Source: Chitinophaga eiseniae
Lineage (GTDB): Bacteria > Bacteroidota > Bacteroidia > Chitinophagales > Chitinophagaceae
Direction of reading: 5' to 3'
Length of the DNA: 64,000 nucleotides
Assembly (NCBI RefSeq): GCF_900167135.1
Contig: NZ_FUWZ01000002.1
Span: 708,651 to 772,650, forward strand
Below are positions 21,701 through 30,183 of the stretch, piece by piece. The notes under the pieces are model-generated. The model had not been told where the DNA came from and searched no databases. It saw only the letters and a list, made by a program, of their open reading frames with translations. Both the position numbers and the translations under genes were made by a program. Every line of letters starts with the position of its first letter. Within the stretch, counting starts at the first letter, position 1.

Positions 21701-22204
21701 AACGAACTGAAAGACAACGGCGTGTTACTGCTGCTGGCCAGCTACACCGATAAAGGCGCTGCCGGCATTAAACCCATCACAGGCAGCGCAGCAGCACAAC
21801 TGCTCAATCCAAGGCTCCCTGCTGCCGGCTACAGCAAAGCAGATGGCGTCTCCACCTTTGAGGTCAACGGAATGAAATTGCTCATCCCCGCCACTGCCAA
21901 CGGATGGGTAGTGTACAATGACCTCGATCTGACCAACGTTAACGGCCTGGATGTGACCTACATGGTGCAGGACCCGCAACAACAAGGCTTTATCGTAGAG
22001 GCCTTCCTGGACAACGCCAACGGTACCCGTTTGGGAGAAACCACCATCGGCCCCGGCGCTCAGGCCAAAGTACCCAACAAAGCCGGTATCAGCTTTACGC
22101 CGGTGACAGATGGCAAAAAACATCATCTCTATTTTAAAATCAGACCCACCGATCCGGGTAAACAGGTGCCGCTGGGCATTGTTTCGTTTACGCTGCGCGG
22201 TTAA
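18797..22204 (+). CDS. Multidomain ThuA / PQQ-type sugar dehydrogenase / PKD / cytochrome c lipoprotein
   Basis: An 1135-residue surface or periplasmic lipoprotein (lipobox ATAGCNK). Domains in order: ThuA (about 27-245); glucose/sorbosone-dehydrogenase beta-propeller (about 260-695) with NICCHTGGSIAFGP around His-387, the position of the catalytic His in soluble PQQ glucose dehydrogenases, and RGKVLRIK; a PKD domain (about 703-790); a short beta domain; class I cytochrome c (about 865-950, haem Cys-877, Cys-880, His-881, with TAMSAHP as possible ligand region); and a C-terminal beta-sandwich that may be a carbohydrate-binding module. The layout allows a sugar to be oxidised and the electrons to pass to haem in one chain. 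The gene starts 8 nt after the ThuA gene. Confidence 0.93.
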   Translation: MKQTIKLFLLLALVATAGCNKSRPGQPKVLVFTKTTAFRHASIPAGIAAMQKLGKENGFVVDTTENADRFNEDSLQQYAAVIFLNTTGDVLNTAQEADFERYIQAGGGYVGVHAATDTEYEWGWYNHLAGAYFLSHPPGTHKATVEVVNKSFPATAGLPDKFEHTDEWYNFKKRDTTTTILMKVDEKTYEGGTMNNDHPVSWYHEYDGGRAFYTALGHTEESYSDSLFLKHVLGGIQYAIGKNLVLDYSKATTLRTPDENRFTKQVLTSGQFFEPTEMTILPNLDILVAQRRGELLLYKQADKTLTQVGFLKVYHKTDVPNVNAEEGFLGLAADPDYKDNHYIYVMYSPIDTSVNRLSRFKFENNQLDMSSEKVVLQFYSQRNICCHTGGSIAFGPDKLLYVSTGDNTTPFDEAGQKYVSNGYGPTDDRPGHEQYDGRRSSANTNDLRGKVLRIKVAPDGSYSIPEGNLFPKGTAGTRPEIYAMGTRNPYRISIDRKTGYLYWGEVGPDANNDDPNRGPRGYDEVNQAKKPGNYGYPMFIADNKPYHAYNYETGETGPAYDPKKPVNNSRNNTGIKELPPAVPAFIWYPYGKSDEFPIVGSGGRNAEAGPVYYSEFYPKETRFPDYYNGKLFIYDWIRGWIMAVTMDKNGDFSKMERFMPGTKLNAPIDMEMGPDGRLYVLEYGNGWFSKNPDAALARIDYNGGNRAPKAEIHSTQLTGALPFKVKLSAEGSIDPDGDKLTYLWYFGNGTKKETTEPFVEVTYTTAGEYNAYVEVQDGKGGKTKSKDIALYAGNETPQVNITLQGNQMFYFPGKQVRYAVTVSDKEDGNSADGKLDASNIFVKADYVQGSDKAAMPQGHQIVTGAIAGKNIMEVSDCKTCHKPDEKSIGPSFKQITEKYQNDPAAPDALAKKIINGGGGVWGETAMSAHPGISNGEAHQLVEYIFSLGGNAPKIASLPVTGSLDPTLGNELKDNGVLLLLASYTDKGAAGIKPITGSAAAQLLNPRLPAAGYSKADGVSTFEVNGMKLLIPATANGWVVYNDLDLTNVNGLDVTYMVQDPQQQGFIVEAFLDNANGTRLGETTIGPGAQAKVPNKAGISFTPVTDGKKHHLYFKIRPTDPGKQVPLGIVSFTLRG

Positions 22205-22210
22205 CATAAA

Positions 22211-22243
22211 AGAAAGGAGGTCTCAACGGCCTCCTTTCTTTTT
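22211..22243 (+). terminator. Rho-independent terminator of the sugar-oxidation cluster
   Basis: Arms 22211-22220 (AGAAAGGAGG) and 22230-22239 pair perfectly around a 9-nt loop and are followed by T residues. It begins 6 nt after the stop of the fusion gene. Confidence 0.85.
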
Positions 22244-22263
22244 GAGATAGCTATGCCAACTAA

Positions 22264-22292
22264 AAGGCCCCTGCTAATCGCGCAGGGGCCTT
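22264..22292 (-). terminator. Terminator of the GH92 operon
   Basis: Arms 22264-22274 and 22282-22292 form an 11-bp GC-rich stem. On the minus strand it is followed by a short T run. It faces the plus-strand terminator at 22211 across a convergent junction. Confidence 0.75.
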
Positions 22293-22313
22293 CGCTTTAT
22301 GCATTCGAACGGG

Positions 22314-24602
22314 TCACTTGTTCGGTTTGTTGCTCATATAAAACGTCATATTTCCACCCTCCATTATTTCACTATGACGGATGTACAGCCGGTCCAGCGG
22401 CTTACCGTTCAACAGCACCTTCTGCACATATACGTTTCTATCACTTTGATTTTTCACATCGATAACAAACGTTTTGCCGTTCTCCAGCTGCAGGGTGGCT
22501 TTATCTACCGCCGGGCTTCCCAGCGCATACTGGTCTGATCCCGGGCATACCGGGTAAAATCCGAGGGAGCTGAAGATATACCATGCGCTCATCTGGCCGC
22601 AGTCGTCGTTGCCGCCGAGACCATCAGGACCGGGGTGGTACATCTTTTTCAGGATCATGCGCACGCGTTCCTGCGTTTTCCACGGATAGCCGGTCCAGTT
22701 ATAGAGATAAGCCACATGATGCGAAGGTTCGTTACCATGTACATAGTTACCGATGATACCATCACGGGTGATGTCTTCTGTTTCGGCGAAGTACTTGTCC
22801 GGCAGGTGCATGGTGAACAGTGAATCCAGATGTTGCGTGAATTGTTTTTTCCCTCCCATCATGGTGATCATATCGTCGGGATTGTGCGGCACATAGAGGC
22901 TGTAGTTCCAGGCATTGCCTTCAATGAAGCCCTGGTCGTGTGTCTGCAAAGGATCGAAGGCCGCCTTGAAAGTGCCGTCGCTCAGGCGGGGACGCATAAA
23001 GCCCGAGGCTTTATCATATACATTTTTGTAGTTGGCCGCCCGTTTGATAAACTCATCGTAAAGGTCCGTCCTGCCCAGCTTTTTAGCTACCTGCGCAATG
23101 CACCAGTCGTCATAGGCATATTCCAGTGTTTTGGAAACGGAGGAACCATTTTTATCTTCCGGTACATACCCCATGTCCATGTAATAACCCAAGCCGTCGT
23201 ATGTGCGATGGCGTGCCGTAGTTACGCAGGCTTCCAGCGCCTTGTTCACATCAAAGGGAGCATTGCCTTTCATGATGGCGTCTGCAATGACGGATACGCT
23301 GTGATAACCGATCATACACCAGTTTTCGTTGGCATAATGCGACCATACCGGCAGCATGTGCTGTACGCTCTGCTCATAATGATGCAGCATAGACTGTATC
23401 ATGTCCGCGTTCCGCCGCGGTTGCACCACGTTAAAAAGCGGGTGCAAGGCACGATAGGTATCCCATAAAGAGAAAGTAGTATAATTCGTGTATCCGTTGG
23501 CGGTATAATTGTTCTGGTCCAGGCCGCGATATTGTCCATCTACATCCATATAGGTAGTCGGATTCACAAATGCATGGTACATGGCGGTGTAGAAGTTCTC
23601 CTTCTCTTCGCGGCTGCGGGAGGCAATCTGTATTTTGTTCAGCTCTTTAGTCCACAGCGCCTGTCCTTCCTGCTTTACCTGGTCAAAGTCCCAGCCGGGG
23701 ATTTCTGTCTGCAGGTTTTTGAGCGCGCCGGCAGTGCTCACCGGTGAGATAGCGAATTTTATTTTTATTTTTTCTCCCGCTGTTGTGTTGAAGTCGAAGT
23801 ACGCCCTTATCTGGCGGCCTGCCATTTCAGGGAAATTTTTTGTCTGGTCGAATTTGCGGTAAAAGCCCTTGTATACATCGCTGGTATAATTATGATGGCC
23901 ATATTCTTTAAAGGGTTTGGAAAACGTCATGGCGAAATAAACGGTGCGGGTACGCGCCCAACCGCTGGTTTGCCGGTAGCCGGTAATCAGCGTATCATTT
24001 TCTACCCGTACAAAAGTCCATACGTTTTTATTGGAGTAGTTATAGATACCGGACATCAGGTCCAGGATGATGTGCGATTGATCTGAAGCAGGGAAGGTAT
24101 ACTGATGAAAGCCCACACGGTTGCTGGCAGTAAGTTCGGCAAGGATGTTGTCATCTTCCAGTTTTACTTTGTAATAGGCTGGTTCCGCTACTTCGGTGCT
24201 ATGAGAAAACCTGCTGCGGTAGCCGTTTTCCGGATGATCTGCCGTTCCGGGGTTTAGCCGCAGGGTGCCGGTAGCAGGCATGATGAGGAAATCGCCCAGG
24301 TCGGAGTGACCGGTGCCGCTGAAGTGGGTATGACTGAAACCCACGATGGTTTTATCCTCATATTGATAACCTGCGCAGTATTTGTAGACATCCTTGTTGT
24401 ATCTGCCGTTCATCTCATAGGAAAGCGTGTCTGTTTCGGGGCTGAGCTGTACAGCGCCGAAAGGTACGGTAGGACCGGGATAGGTATGTCCCATGCGTTG
24501 TGTGCCGGTAATCGGCTTCACGTAGGACAGCACATTCTCCTGCGCCCGGAGGGAAGTACCGATACAGCAGAGTATCGATAAGAAAATAATCCTGTTGGTC
24601 AT
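22314..24602 (-). CDS. GH92 family glycosidase (alpha-mannosidase type)
   Basis: A 762-residue exported enzyme with a signal peptide (MTNRIIFLSILCCIGTSLRAQ). GH92 motifs: YVKPITGTQRMGHTYPGP and THFSGTGHSDLGDF in the N-terminal beta-sandwich, EGNAWNYSLYVPHN in the (alpha/alpha)6 barrel, and the hallmark GGNDDCGQMSAWYIFSSLGF, which carries the catalytic-base acidic residues. The family is made of calcium-dependent exo-alpha-mannosidases. The exact linkage cannot be told from sequence. It follows a second GH92 gene 94 nt upstream. Confidence 0.95.
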   Translation of the reverse strand: MTNRIIFLSILCCIGTSLRAQENVLSYVKPITGTQRMGHTYPGPTVPFGAVQLSPETDTLSYEMNGRYNKDVYKYCAGYQYEDKTIVGFSHTHFSGTGHSDLGDFLIMPATGTLRLNPGTADHPENGYRSRFSHSTEVAEPAYYKVKLEDDNILAELTASNRVGFHQYTFPASDQSHIILDLMSGIYNYSNKNVWTFVRVENDTLITGYRQTSGWARTRTVYFAMTFSKPFKEYGHHNYTSDVYKGFYRKFDQTKNFPEMAGRQIRAYFDFNTTAGEKIKIKFAISPVSTAGALKNLQTEIPGWDFDQVKQEGQALWTKELNKIQIASRSREEKENFYTAMYHAFVNPTTYMDVDGQYRGLDQNNYTANGYTNYTTFSLWDTYRALHPLFNVVQPRRNADMIQSMLHHYEQSVQHMLPVWSHYANENWCMIGYHSVSVIADAIMKGNAPFDVNKALEACVTTARHRTYDGLGYYMDMGYVPEDKNGSSVSKTLEYAYDDWCIAQVAKKLGRTDLYDEFIKRAANYKNVYDKASGFMRPRLSDGTFKAAFDPLQTHDQGFIEGNAWNYSLYVPHNPDDMITMMGGKKQFTQHLDSLFTMHLPDKYFAETEDITRDGIIGNYVHGNEPSHHVAYLYNWTGYPWKTQERVRMILKKMYHPGPDGLGGNDDCGQMSAWYIFSSLGFYPVCPGSDQYALGSPAVDKATLQLENGKTFVIDVKNQSDRNVYVQKVLLNGKPLDRLYIRHSEIMEGGNMTFYMSNKPNK

Positions 24603-24637
24603 GGGTATCAGTTTAAAACGTGTCTGGAAAAATGTTA

Positions 24638-24657
24638 CATCCCGAAGAATCGGGATG
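24638..24657 (-). terminator. Small hairpin between the two GH92 genes
   Basis: CATCCCGA and TCGGGATG pair over 8 bp around a 4-nt loop. On the minus strand it is followed by TAACATTTTT, so it may act as a weak terminator or attenuator, or as an mRNA-processing stop lowering expression of the second GH92. Confidence 0.45.
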
Positions 24658-24696
24658 AATTATTTACAGTGAACAATGAAATTCTTCTATATCGTT

Positions 24697-26988
24697 TTAC
24701 TTATTAGCTGTTGAATAAGAGTACGGGAAAGCCGCTGGCTGCGTACCTCTTGTTTTTTCGGGAGTGGCGCCCATACGGAACACCAGCTTACCGCCTTTCT
24801 GCAGGTCCTGGTGGCTGATCCAGTTTTTCGTATAGGGCTGACCGTTTAGTGCCGTCTGTTGCACATACAGGTTTTTAGCACTGTTGCCTGGCGCTTCGAT
24901 CACCATTTTTTTGCCGTCTTCCAACGTCATGGTGAGTTTGGCGAACAGGGGAGTACCCAATACATATTGTTGTGTGCCGGGGCATACCGGGTAGAAGCCC
25001 ATCGCAGAGAATACGTACCAGGCGGAAGTTTGCCCGTTGTCTTCGTCGCCGCAATAGCCATCAGGCGTAGCTTTATACAGGCGTTCCATTACCTGACGGA
25101 TCCAGTACTGGGTTTTCCAGGGCTGGCCGGCATAGTTATAGAGATAGATCATATGCTGGATCGGCTGGTTACCGTGCGCATACTGGCCCATGTTCATGAT
25201 CTGCATCTCGCGGATTTCGTGGATCACGGTGCCATAGTAGCTTTCATCATATACAGGCGCCATTTTGAAAACGGAATCCAGCATGTTGGCGAAAGATTCG
25301 CGGCCTCCCATCAGGTTAGCCAGTCCCTGTACATCGTGGAACACAGACCAGGTGTAATGCCAGCTGTTGCCTTCGGTGAAAGCATCGCCCCATTTGAACG
25401 GATTGAACGGTGTCTGGAAACGGCCGTCTTTATTTTTACCGCGCATCAGTTTTGTTTCCGGGTCGAACAGGTTGCGGTAGTTCTGGGAACGTTTGGCAAA
25501 ACGGGCTATTTCTTCCTTCGGCCTGTTCAGCGCTTTGGCCAGCTCGTAGATGGTAAAGTCGTCGTAGGCGTATTCCAGCGTACGGGCGGCATTTTCGTTC
25601 ACGTCCACATCGTAGGGAACGTACCCCAGTTCATTGTAGTATTTCACGCCTTTGCGGCCAACGGAAGAGAGCGGGCCTTCGTTTTCCGTGTTTTTCAGGA
25701 TCGCTTCGTACAGGGTATTGATATCGTAACCACGGATACCTTTTAGGTAAGCGTCAGCAATGAGGGAAGCCGAGTTGGAGCCGATCATACAGTCGCGGTG
25801 ACCGGGGCTGGCCCATTCGGGCAGCCAGCCGCTTTCCTTGTAGGAATTGGCCAGGCCCTCCATGATATGTGCGCTGAGGGAGGGATACATCAGCGTGAAG
25901 AAAGGATGTACCGCGCGGAAGGTATCCCAGAAACCGTTGTCGGTGAACATATAGCCAGGCAGCACCTGTCCGTTGAACGGGCTGTAGTGTACCACTTCGT
26001 TTTTCGCATTGATTTCATAAAATTTGCGGGGGAACAGCATGGTCCTGTACAGGGAAGAGTAGAAGGTGCTTACCTGATCGGAAGTACCGCCTTCCACTGA
26101 CAGGCGGCCCAGCTCCTTGTTCCAGCTGTCTTTTGCTTTCTGACGGGTCACGTCGAAGCCGTCTTTACCTACTTCACGCTGGAGGTTGAGCTCCGCCTGT
26201 TCAAAGCTGATAAAGGAGGAGGCTGTTCTGGCCACTACCTGTTCGCCTTTTCGTGTTTTGAAGCCCACTACGGCACCGGCATGGTCTGCCTGCAATTCCA
26301 GCTGGTCTTTCAGCAGGGTGGAATCGCGCCATGCGGTGGCCACAGTGAACGGTTTATCAAAATAGATAACAAAATAGTTTTTGAAGTTGGAGGGAACACC
26401 ACCGCTGTTTTTGGTGGTATACCCCATGATCTTTTGTTCTTTGGGCAGGATCTTAATATAGGATCCCTTATCAAATGCATCCACTACTACAAAAGCGCTG
26501 TCAGTGGAAGGGAAGGTAAAACGCAGTTGCGCTGCGCGTTCTGTAGGCGTTATTTCAGTCGTCACGTCCGCATCTGCCAGGTATACGCTATAATAGTAGG
26601 GCTTCGCTACTTCTGTTTTATGGGAGAACCAGCTGGCTCTTTTGTGCTGATCAAATTTCAGTTTACCCGTAACCGGCATGATGGCAAACTGGCCATAGTC
26701 GTTGATCCACGGAGAAGGCTGGTGCGTTTGTTTAAAGCCCCTGATTTTGTCGGCCGTATATTGATAGGCCCATCCGTTGCCCATGGCGCCTGTTTGCGGC
26801 ATCCAGAAGTTCATGCCCCAGGGCAGCGCGATAGCAGGATAGGTGTTACCGTTTGACAGGCTTACTTTAGAATCGGTGCCCATCAGGGTATTGACCCATT
26901 CCACCGGTTCAGCCACTTTGTATACTGTTTGGCTCTGTGCGCCATGCAGGCACAGTAAAGCAGCGGCCAGCATTCCAACTTTTTTCAT
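24697..26988 (-). CDS. GH92 family glycosidase (alpha-mannosidase type)
   Basis: A 763-residue exported enzyme (signal peptide MKKVGMLAAALLCLHGAQSQ). GH92 features: VEWVNTLMGTDSKVSLSNGN at the N-terminus, EGNSWHYTWSVFHD, and CGDEDNGQTSAWYVFSAMGF with the catalytic acidic pair. It is only moderately similar to the GH92 downstream; for example the N-terminal SGTGHSD motif is absent and replaced by FKQTHQPSPWINDYG. The two enzymes probably have different linkage preference. It may form an operon with 22314-24602 under control of the nearby LacI regulator. Confidence 0.95.
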   Translation of the reverse strand: MKKVGMLAAALLCLHGAQSQTVYKVAEPVEWVNTLMGTDSKVSLSNGNTYPAIALPWGMNFWMPQTGAMGNGWAYQYTADKIRGFKQTHQPSPWINDYGQFAIMPVTGKLKFDQHKRASWFSHKTEVAKPYYYSVYLADADVTTEITPTERAAQLRFTFPSTDSAFVVVDAFDKGSYIKILPKEQKIMGYTTKNSGGVPSNFKNYFVIYFDKPFTVATAWRDSTLLKDQLELQADHAGAVVGFKTRKGEQVVARTASSFISFEQAELNLQREVGKDGFDVTRQKAKDSWNKELGRLSVEGGTSDQVSTFYSSLYRTMLFPRKFYEINAKNEVVHYSPFNGQVLPGYMFTDNGFWDTFRAVHPFFTLMYPSLSAHIMEGLANSYKESGWLPEWASPGHRDCMIGSNSASLIADAYLKGIRGYDINTLYEAILKNTENEGPLSSVGRKGVKYYNELGYVPYDVDVNENAARTLEYAYDDFTIYELAKALNRPKEEIARFAKRSQNYRNLFDPETKLMRGKNKDGRFQTPFNPFKWGDAFTEGNSWHYTWSVFHDVQGLANLMGGRESFANMLDSVFKMAPVYDESYYGTVIHEIREMQIMNMGQYAHGNQPIQHMIYLYNYAGQPWKTQYWIRQVMERLYKATPDGYCGDEDNGQTSAWYVFSAMGFYPVCPGTQQYVLGTPLFAKLTMTLEDGKKMVIEAPGNSAKNLYVQQTALNGQPYTKNWISHQDLQKGGKLVFRMGATPEKTRGTQPAAFPYSYSTANK

Positions 26989-27520
26989 ATGGTGTTGTTG
27001 TTTCTTCGTAAAGCAATATCCGCCAACAGCGGCGCAGGAACTATGATGTTCAGCAGCGGCCGGATATTTTCCCGCTTCGCCAGCCGGTATTGTTTTACGC
27101 GCAATTATTAGAAAAATCGATTTAGCATCTGTACAGAAAAAAAAGATTCACAGAATCCTTTGTCTGTTTCCAGGCCTTCCCAACGCACTTTCCTTCCCGG
27201 AAACAGTTTTTAAATGTATACATATTTTTGGATCTATCGCAGGTATCGTCCTTTTTTTTACCGGAAAAGGGATAAACGGCGTGGCCCGGCTGTTCCCCGA
27301 CACCCGGAAGGAGCGTCCCGAGGGGAGCTGCGGCCGGCTATTTCACAAACTGATACAGCAGGCTATTCCCACGCATACAATAAACCCTCAGGGTGATTCC
27401 CCTACCGATGCTTAACAGGTATTCTTCATGCGCCACAGGCTAAAGCACGTTTCCGGGAAGCCCGCCATGCCCTGCATCATAATCCGTCATTGCACTACCC
27501 GGGCTTCATACGGACCCGGG
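26989..27520. other. Intergenic region upstream of the GH92 operon
   Basis: This gap of about 530 nt lies between the GH92 start and the end of the LacI gene. It holds a LacI-type operator candidate at 27114-27123. Short open frames here, such as the plus-strand one at 27214-27396, have no family resemblance or credible start, and I do not call them. No clear -7 box was seen. Confidence 0.5.
27114..27123. promoter_or_regulatory. Possible LacI-family operator
   Basis: AAATCGATTT is a perfect palindrome centred on CG, the usual centre of LacI-family operators. It lies about 125 nt upstream of the GH92 start codon, and a LacI regulator is the next gene upstream. Confidence 0.4.
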
Positions 27521-28537
27521 TTACGCCGATCCCCGCACAATAAACCGTCCCGGCAGCTCTACCGCCGGATTTTTGACAGGCGCCGGCTTTTTGCCCAGTT
27601 GCTGCATCAGCATGGCGATCGCGGTTTTAGCGATGCCTTCTATCGGTTGTTCTATCACAGAGATGCCCGGCGGATACAGCCGGAAAATATCATGGTCGTC
27701 GAAACAGATCACCGACAGGTCGTCAGGCATGCGGAGGCCCAGACTGGCAATGGCTTCCAGGCCGAGGATACCGAGATAGTTGGTGGCAAAAAATATCGCT
27801 TCGAGATCGGGATTGCTCTCAATGAACTGCCGCATCTCGCGGAGGGCGTCCTCCCTGAGTTTATGATATTTCAGGTGCAGCACATGTTTTTTACGCAGGG
27901 GCAGCTGATGCTCTTTAAGGGTGGATACATAACCCCGCAGGCGTTCCTGCAACTGTATCAGTTTCACGTCTACCGTTACAAAGGCGATACGGGTGAACCC
28001 CTTTTCGATCAGGTGTTTCATGCCCTGCTGTACGCCTCCGAAATTATCAATCAGCACATAAGGCGCTTTGATAGCCGGGAAATAGCTGTCCATCAGCACA
28101 ACAGGCTTATGATGCTGTACCAGCTGCTGTATTTCTTTTTCCATACCGGGCGCAGGAGTAATCAGATAGCCGTCCACCATCTGCCGGCCGAGCATCCGTA
28201 TCAGCTCTCCACCTTTCTGGGCGTTGTTTTCCGTGCTGCAGTACACTACGTTATAGCCCATCAGTTCGGCTTCCGTTTCAATGGTTTTAGCCAGGCTGGC
28301 GAAGAAACTGCCGGAGATACTTTCCACTATCAGTCCAAGTGTTTTGGATTGTCCGGTGCGCAGATTGACCGCCACCCGGTGGGGCTCGTAACCAGATTTT
28401 TCCACTACCTGCATAATTTTGGCCGCCACCTCATCCCGTATCCGCATCTGTTTCCCCTTCCCGTTGAGTACAAAAGATACTGTAGAAGGTGCCACACCGG
28501 CCATTTTAGCGACATCCTTGAGCGTAAGTCTCTTCAT
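27521..28537 (-). CDS. LacI family transcriptional regulator
   Basis: A 338-residue regulator. The N-terminal helix-turn-helix reads TLKDVAKMAGVAPSTVSFVLNG (split here for length: TLKDVAKMAGVAPS then TVSFVLNG), with a hinge around residue 50-60, then a periplasmic-binding-protein-like sensor domain (TLGLIVESISGSFFASLAK onward, DGYLITPAPG, FCFDDHD-like VICFDDHDIFRLYPP). It is the nearest regulator to the GH92 pair and reads in the same direction, so a mannoside-responsive repressor is a reasonable guess. The ligand is unknown. Confidence 0.94.
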   Translation of the reverse strand: MKRLTLKDVAKMAGVAPSTVSFVLNGKGKQMRIRDEVAAKIMQVVEKSGYEPHRVAVNLRTGQSKTLGLIVESISGSFFASLAKTIETEAELMGYNVVYCSTENNAQKGGELIRMLGRQMVDGYLITPAPGMEKEIQQLVQHHKPVVLMDSYFPAIKAPYVLIDNFGGVQQGMKHLIEKGFTRIAFVTVDVKLIQLQERLRGYVSTLKEHQLPLRKKHVLHLKYHKLREDALREMRQFIESNPDLEAIFFATNYLGILGLEAIASLGLRMPDDLSVICFDDHDIFRLYPPGISVIEQPIEGIAKTAIAMLMQQLGKKPAPVKNPAVELPGRFIVRGSA

Positions 28538-28815
28538 TCGTGCTTGTTAGTTTGATTGGTTTTCCGTTACATCGCCGCCTAAAATTACAGGTTTGGTTGC
28601 CGGGTATGGGAAGGGATGCACGGGGCCGGAAATTACAAAAAACTGTTAAAACATTTCAAACTCTCCCTAAAATGGGTATCTTACAGCAGCACGGCCGGGC
28701 ATGTGGATACTATCAGCCTGCAATATGCGTTATACAAATATTAGTAAAATATAAGTACCGGCGTATCTGCCAATTACAACTGGTTTGTAGCCAACTTGAC
28801 CTTTTAATACGCAAT

Positions 28816-29889
28816 ATGAAGCAACTCACCCATCTTACTGATCCTGTTTACGTTAAACCTGCACGGGAGACTGTGTTCGACAGGCTTTTCAAGTCTATGA
28901 TCCGTGACGAGCGTGATCTTCCCTTTGTATACCTTACCTTAAAAATTACTTTCACCCTCTGGCCGCTGGCTATTCTGATGTACTGGCCGGGTGTCAATAA
29001 CTGGCTTTGGTGGACCGCCGCCATTGCCTACCAGTTCTTTAACAACATTACCTTCAAAGGCCCTTTTGGCCTGATGCTGCACTGCACCAGCCACCGTGCC
29101 TTCTTTGAAAAGAAATACGGTTTTCTCAACAACTACCTTCCCTGGGCGATAGGTCCGCTGTTTGGACAAACACCGGAATCCTACTACTCCCATCATATCG
29201 GGATGCACCACCCGGAAAACAATATGCCGGACGATGACAGTTGTACCATGATGTACCAACGCGACTCCTTCCGGGGATTCCTGCATTATCTCTGGTCTTT
29301 CGTGACTTTCGGCGTTTACGACACTGCCAAATACCATATCCGGAAAAAAAGGAATAAACTGATGGTGAAGCTGGTCCGTGGCGAAATGTTGTTTATCGGC
29401 GCCTGTGTAGGCCTCTCCTTCATTAATTTCCCGGCCACCTTTGTGGTGTTCATCCTGCCCTTTATTATCTCCCGTATTATCATGATGGTGGGCAACTGGG
29501 CGCAGCACGCTTTTATTGACGCTGAGGATCCTGACAACAGCTACAAAAACAGTATTACCTGCATCAATACCAAATACAACCATAAATGCTGGAATGATGG
29601 TTATCATATCAGTCACCACGTAAAACCCAGCATGCACTGGACAGAACATCCGGTGTATTTCCGTAAAACGCTGGATGAATATATTTCCAACGACGCCATC
29701 GTATTTGACGGCATCCACTTCCTGCATGTATGGTTATGGCTGATGACCAAACGTTATGACCTGCTGGCCAAACATTTTGTCAACATCGGCGACAGGTTTC
29801 AGACAGACGCGGAAATCATCTCATTCCTGAAGCAACGTACCCTGCGCATCAATACCGTACCTGAGACTGCCGCTGCGGCCGCTGCATAA
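28816..29889 (+). CDS. Membrane fatty acid desaturase
   Basis: A 357-residue integral-membrane di-iron desaturase. Histidine boxes are visible: HCTSHR (about 93), HHIGMHHPENN, WAQHAFID and the C-terminal HISHHVKPSMHWTEHP. Hydrophobic spans lie near residues 50-75 and 200-230. The frame extends upstream to 28540, but the ATG at 28816 (MKQLTHLTDPVYVKPARET) gives a normal desaturase N-terminus and leaves room for a promoter after the divergent LacI gene. It sits close to fabF, consistent with lipid metabolism. The regiospecificity cannot be told. Confidence 0.92.
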   Translation: MKQLTHLTDPVYVKPARETVFDRLFKSMIRDERDLPFVYLTLKITFTLWPLAILMYWPGVNNWLWWTAAIAYQFFNNITFKGPFGLMLHCTSHRAFFEKKYGFLNNYLPWAIGPLFGQTPESYYSHHIGMHHPENNMPDDDSCTMMYQRDSFRGFLHYLWSFVTFGVYDTAKYHIRKKRNKLMVKLVRGEMLFIGACVGLSFINFPATFVVFILPFIISRIIMMVGNWAQHAFIDAEDPDNSYKNSITCINTKYNHKCWNDGYHISHHVKPSMHWTEHPVYFRKTLDEYISNDAIVFDGIHFLHVWLWLMTKRYDLLAKHFVNIGDRFQTDAEIISFLKQRTLRINTVPETAAAAAA

Positions 29890-29923
29890 ATGCCTGCGCT
29901 ATTATATTACTGTTGATATAACA

Positions 29924-29959
29924 CAAGTGCCCTGTCCACCAGCAGGGCACTTGCCTTTT
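29924..29959 (+). terminator. Terminator of the desaturase gene
   Basis: Arms CAAGTGCCCTG (29924-29934) and CAGGGCACTTG (29943-29953) pair perfectly over 11 bp around an 8-nt loop, followed by CCTTTT. Confidence 0.8.
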
Positions 29960-30144
29960 CAGGACTGCTAACCGGGCTTTTTCCCCTTGCCGGATGGCAA
30001 AAATTAACACTTTATAACATTCTCCCCTTTTCCGGCACTGCTCCATACACCCTAAAAACCGCTACCATACTGAATTTATATCGAAAAAGAGAAAGTTATG
30101 CCATATAATCTTAATGAATATGATTATCTATAACAATAAGTAAC

Positions 30145-30152
30145 TAAATTTG
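30145..30152 (+). promoter_or_regulatory. Bacteroidota -7 box for fabF
   Basis: TAAATTTG matches the TAnnTTTG -7 consensus and sits 32 nt before the fabF start. A clear -33 TTG element is not visible at the usual spacing. Confidence 0.5.
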
Positions 30153-30183
30153 CGCTCTAACTTTTTTTATTAAAGTAAAAAAT

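Noticed and set aside
27214..27396. 60-codon plus-strand frame upstream of GH92
   Set aside because: Composition is unlike real proteins of this genome, it has no family match and it overlaps the likely regulatory region.
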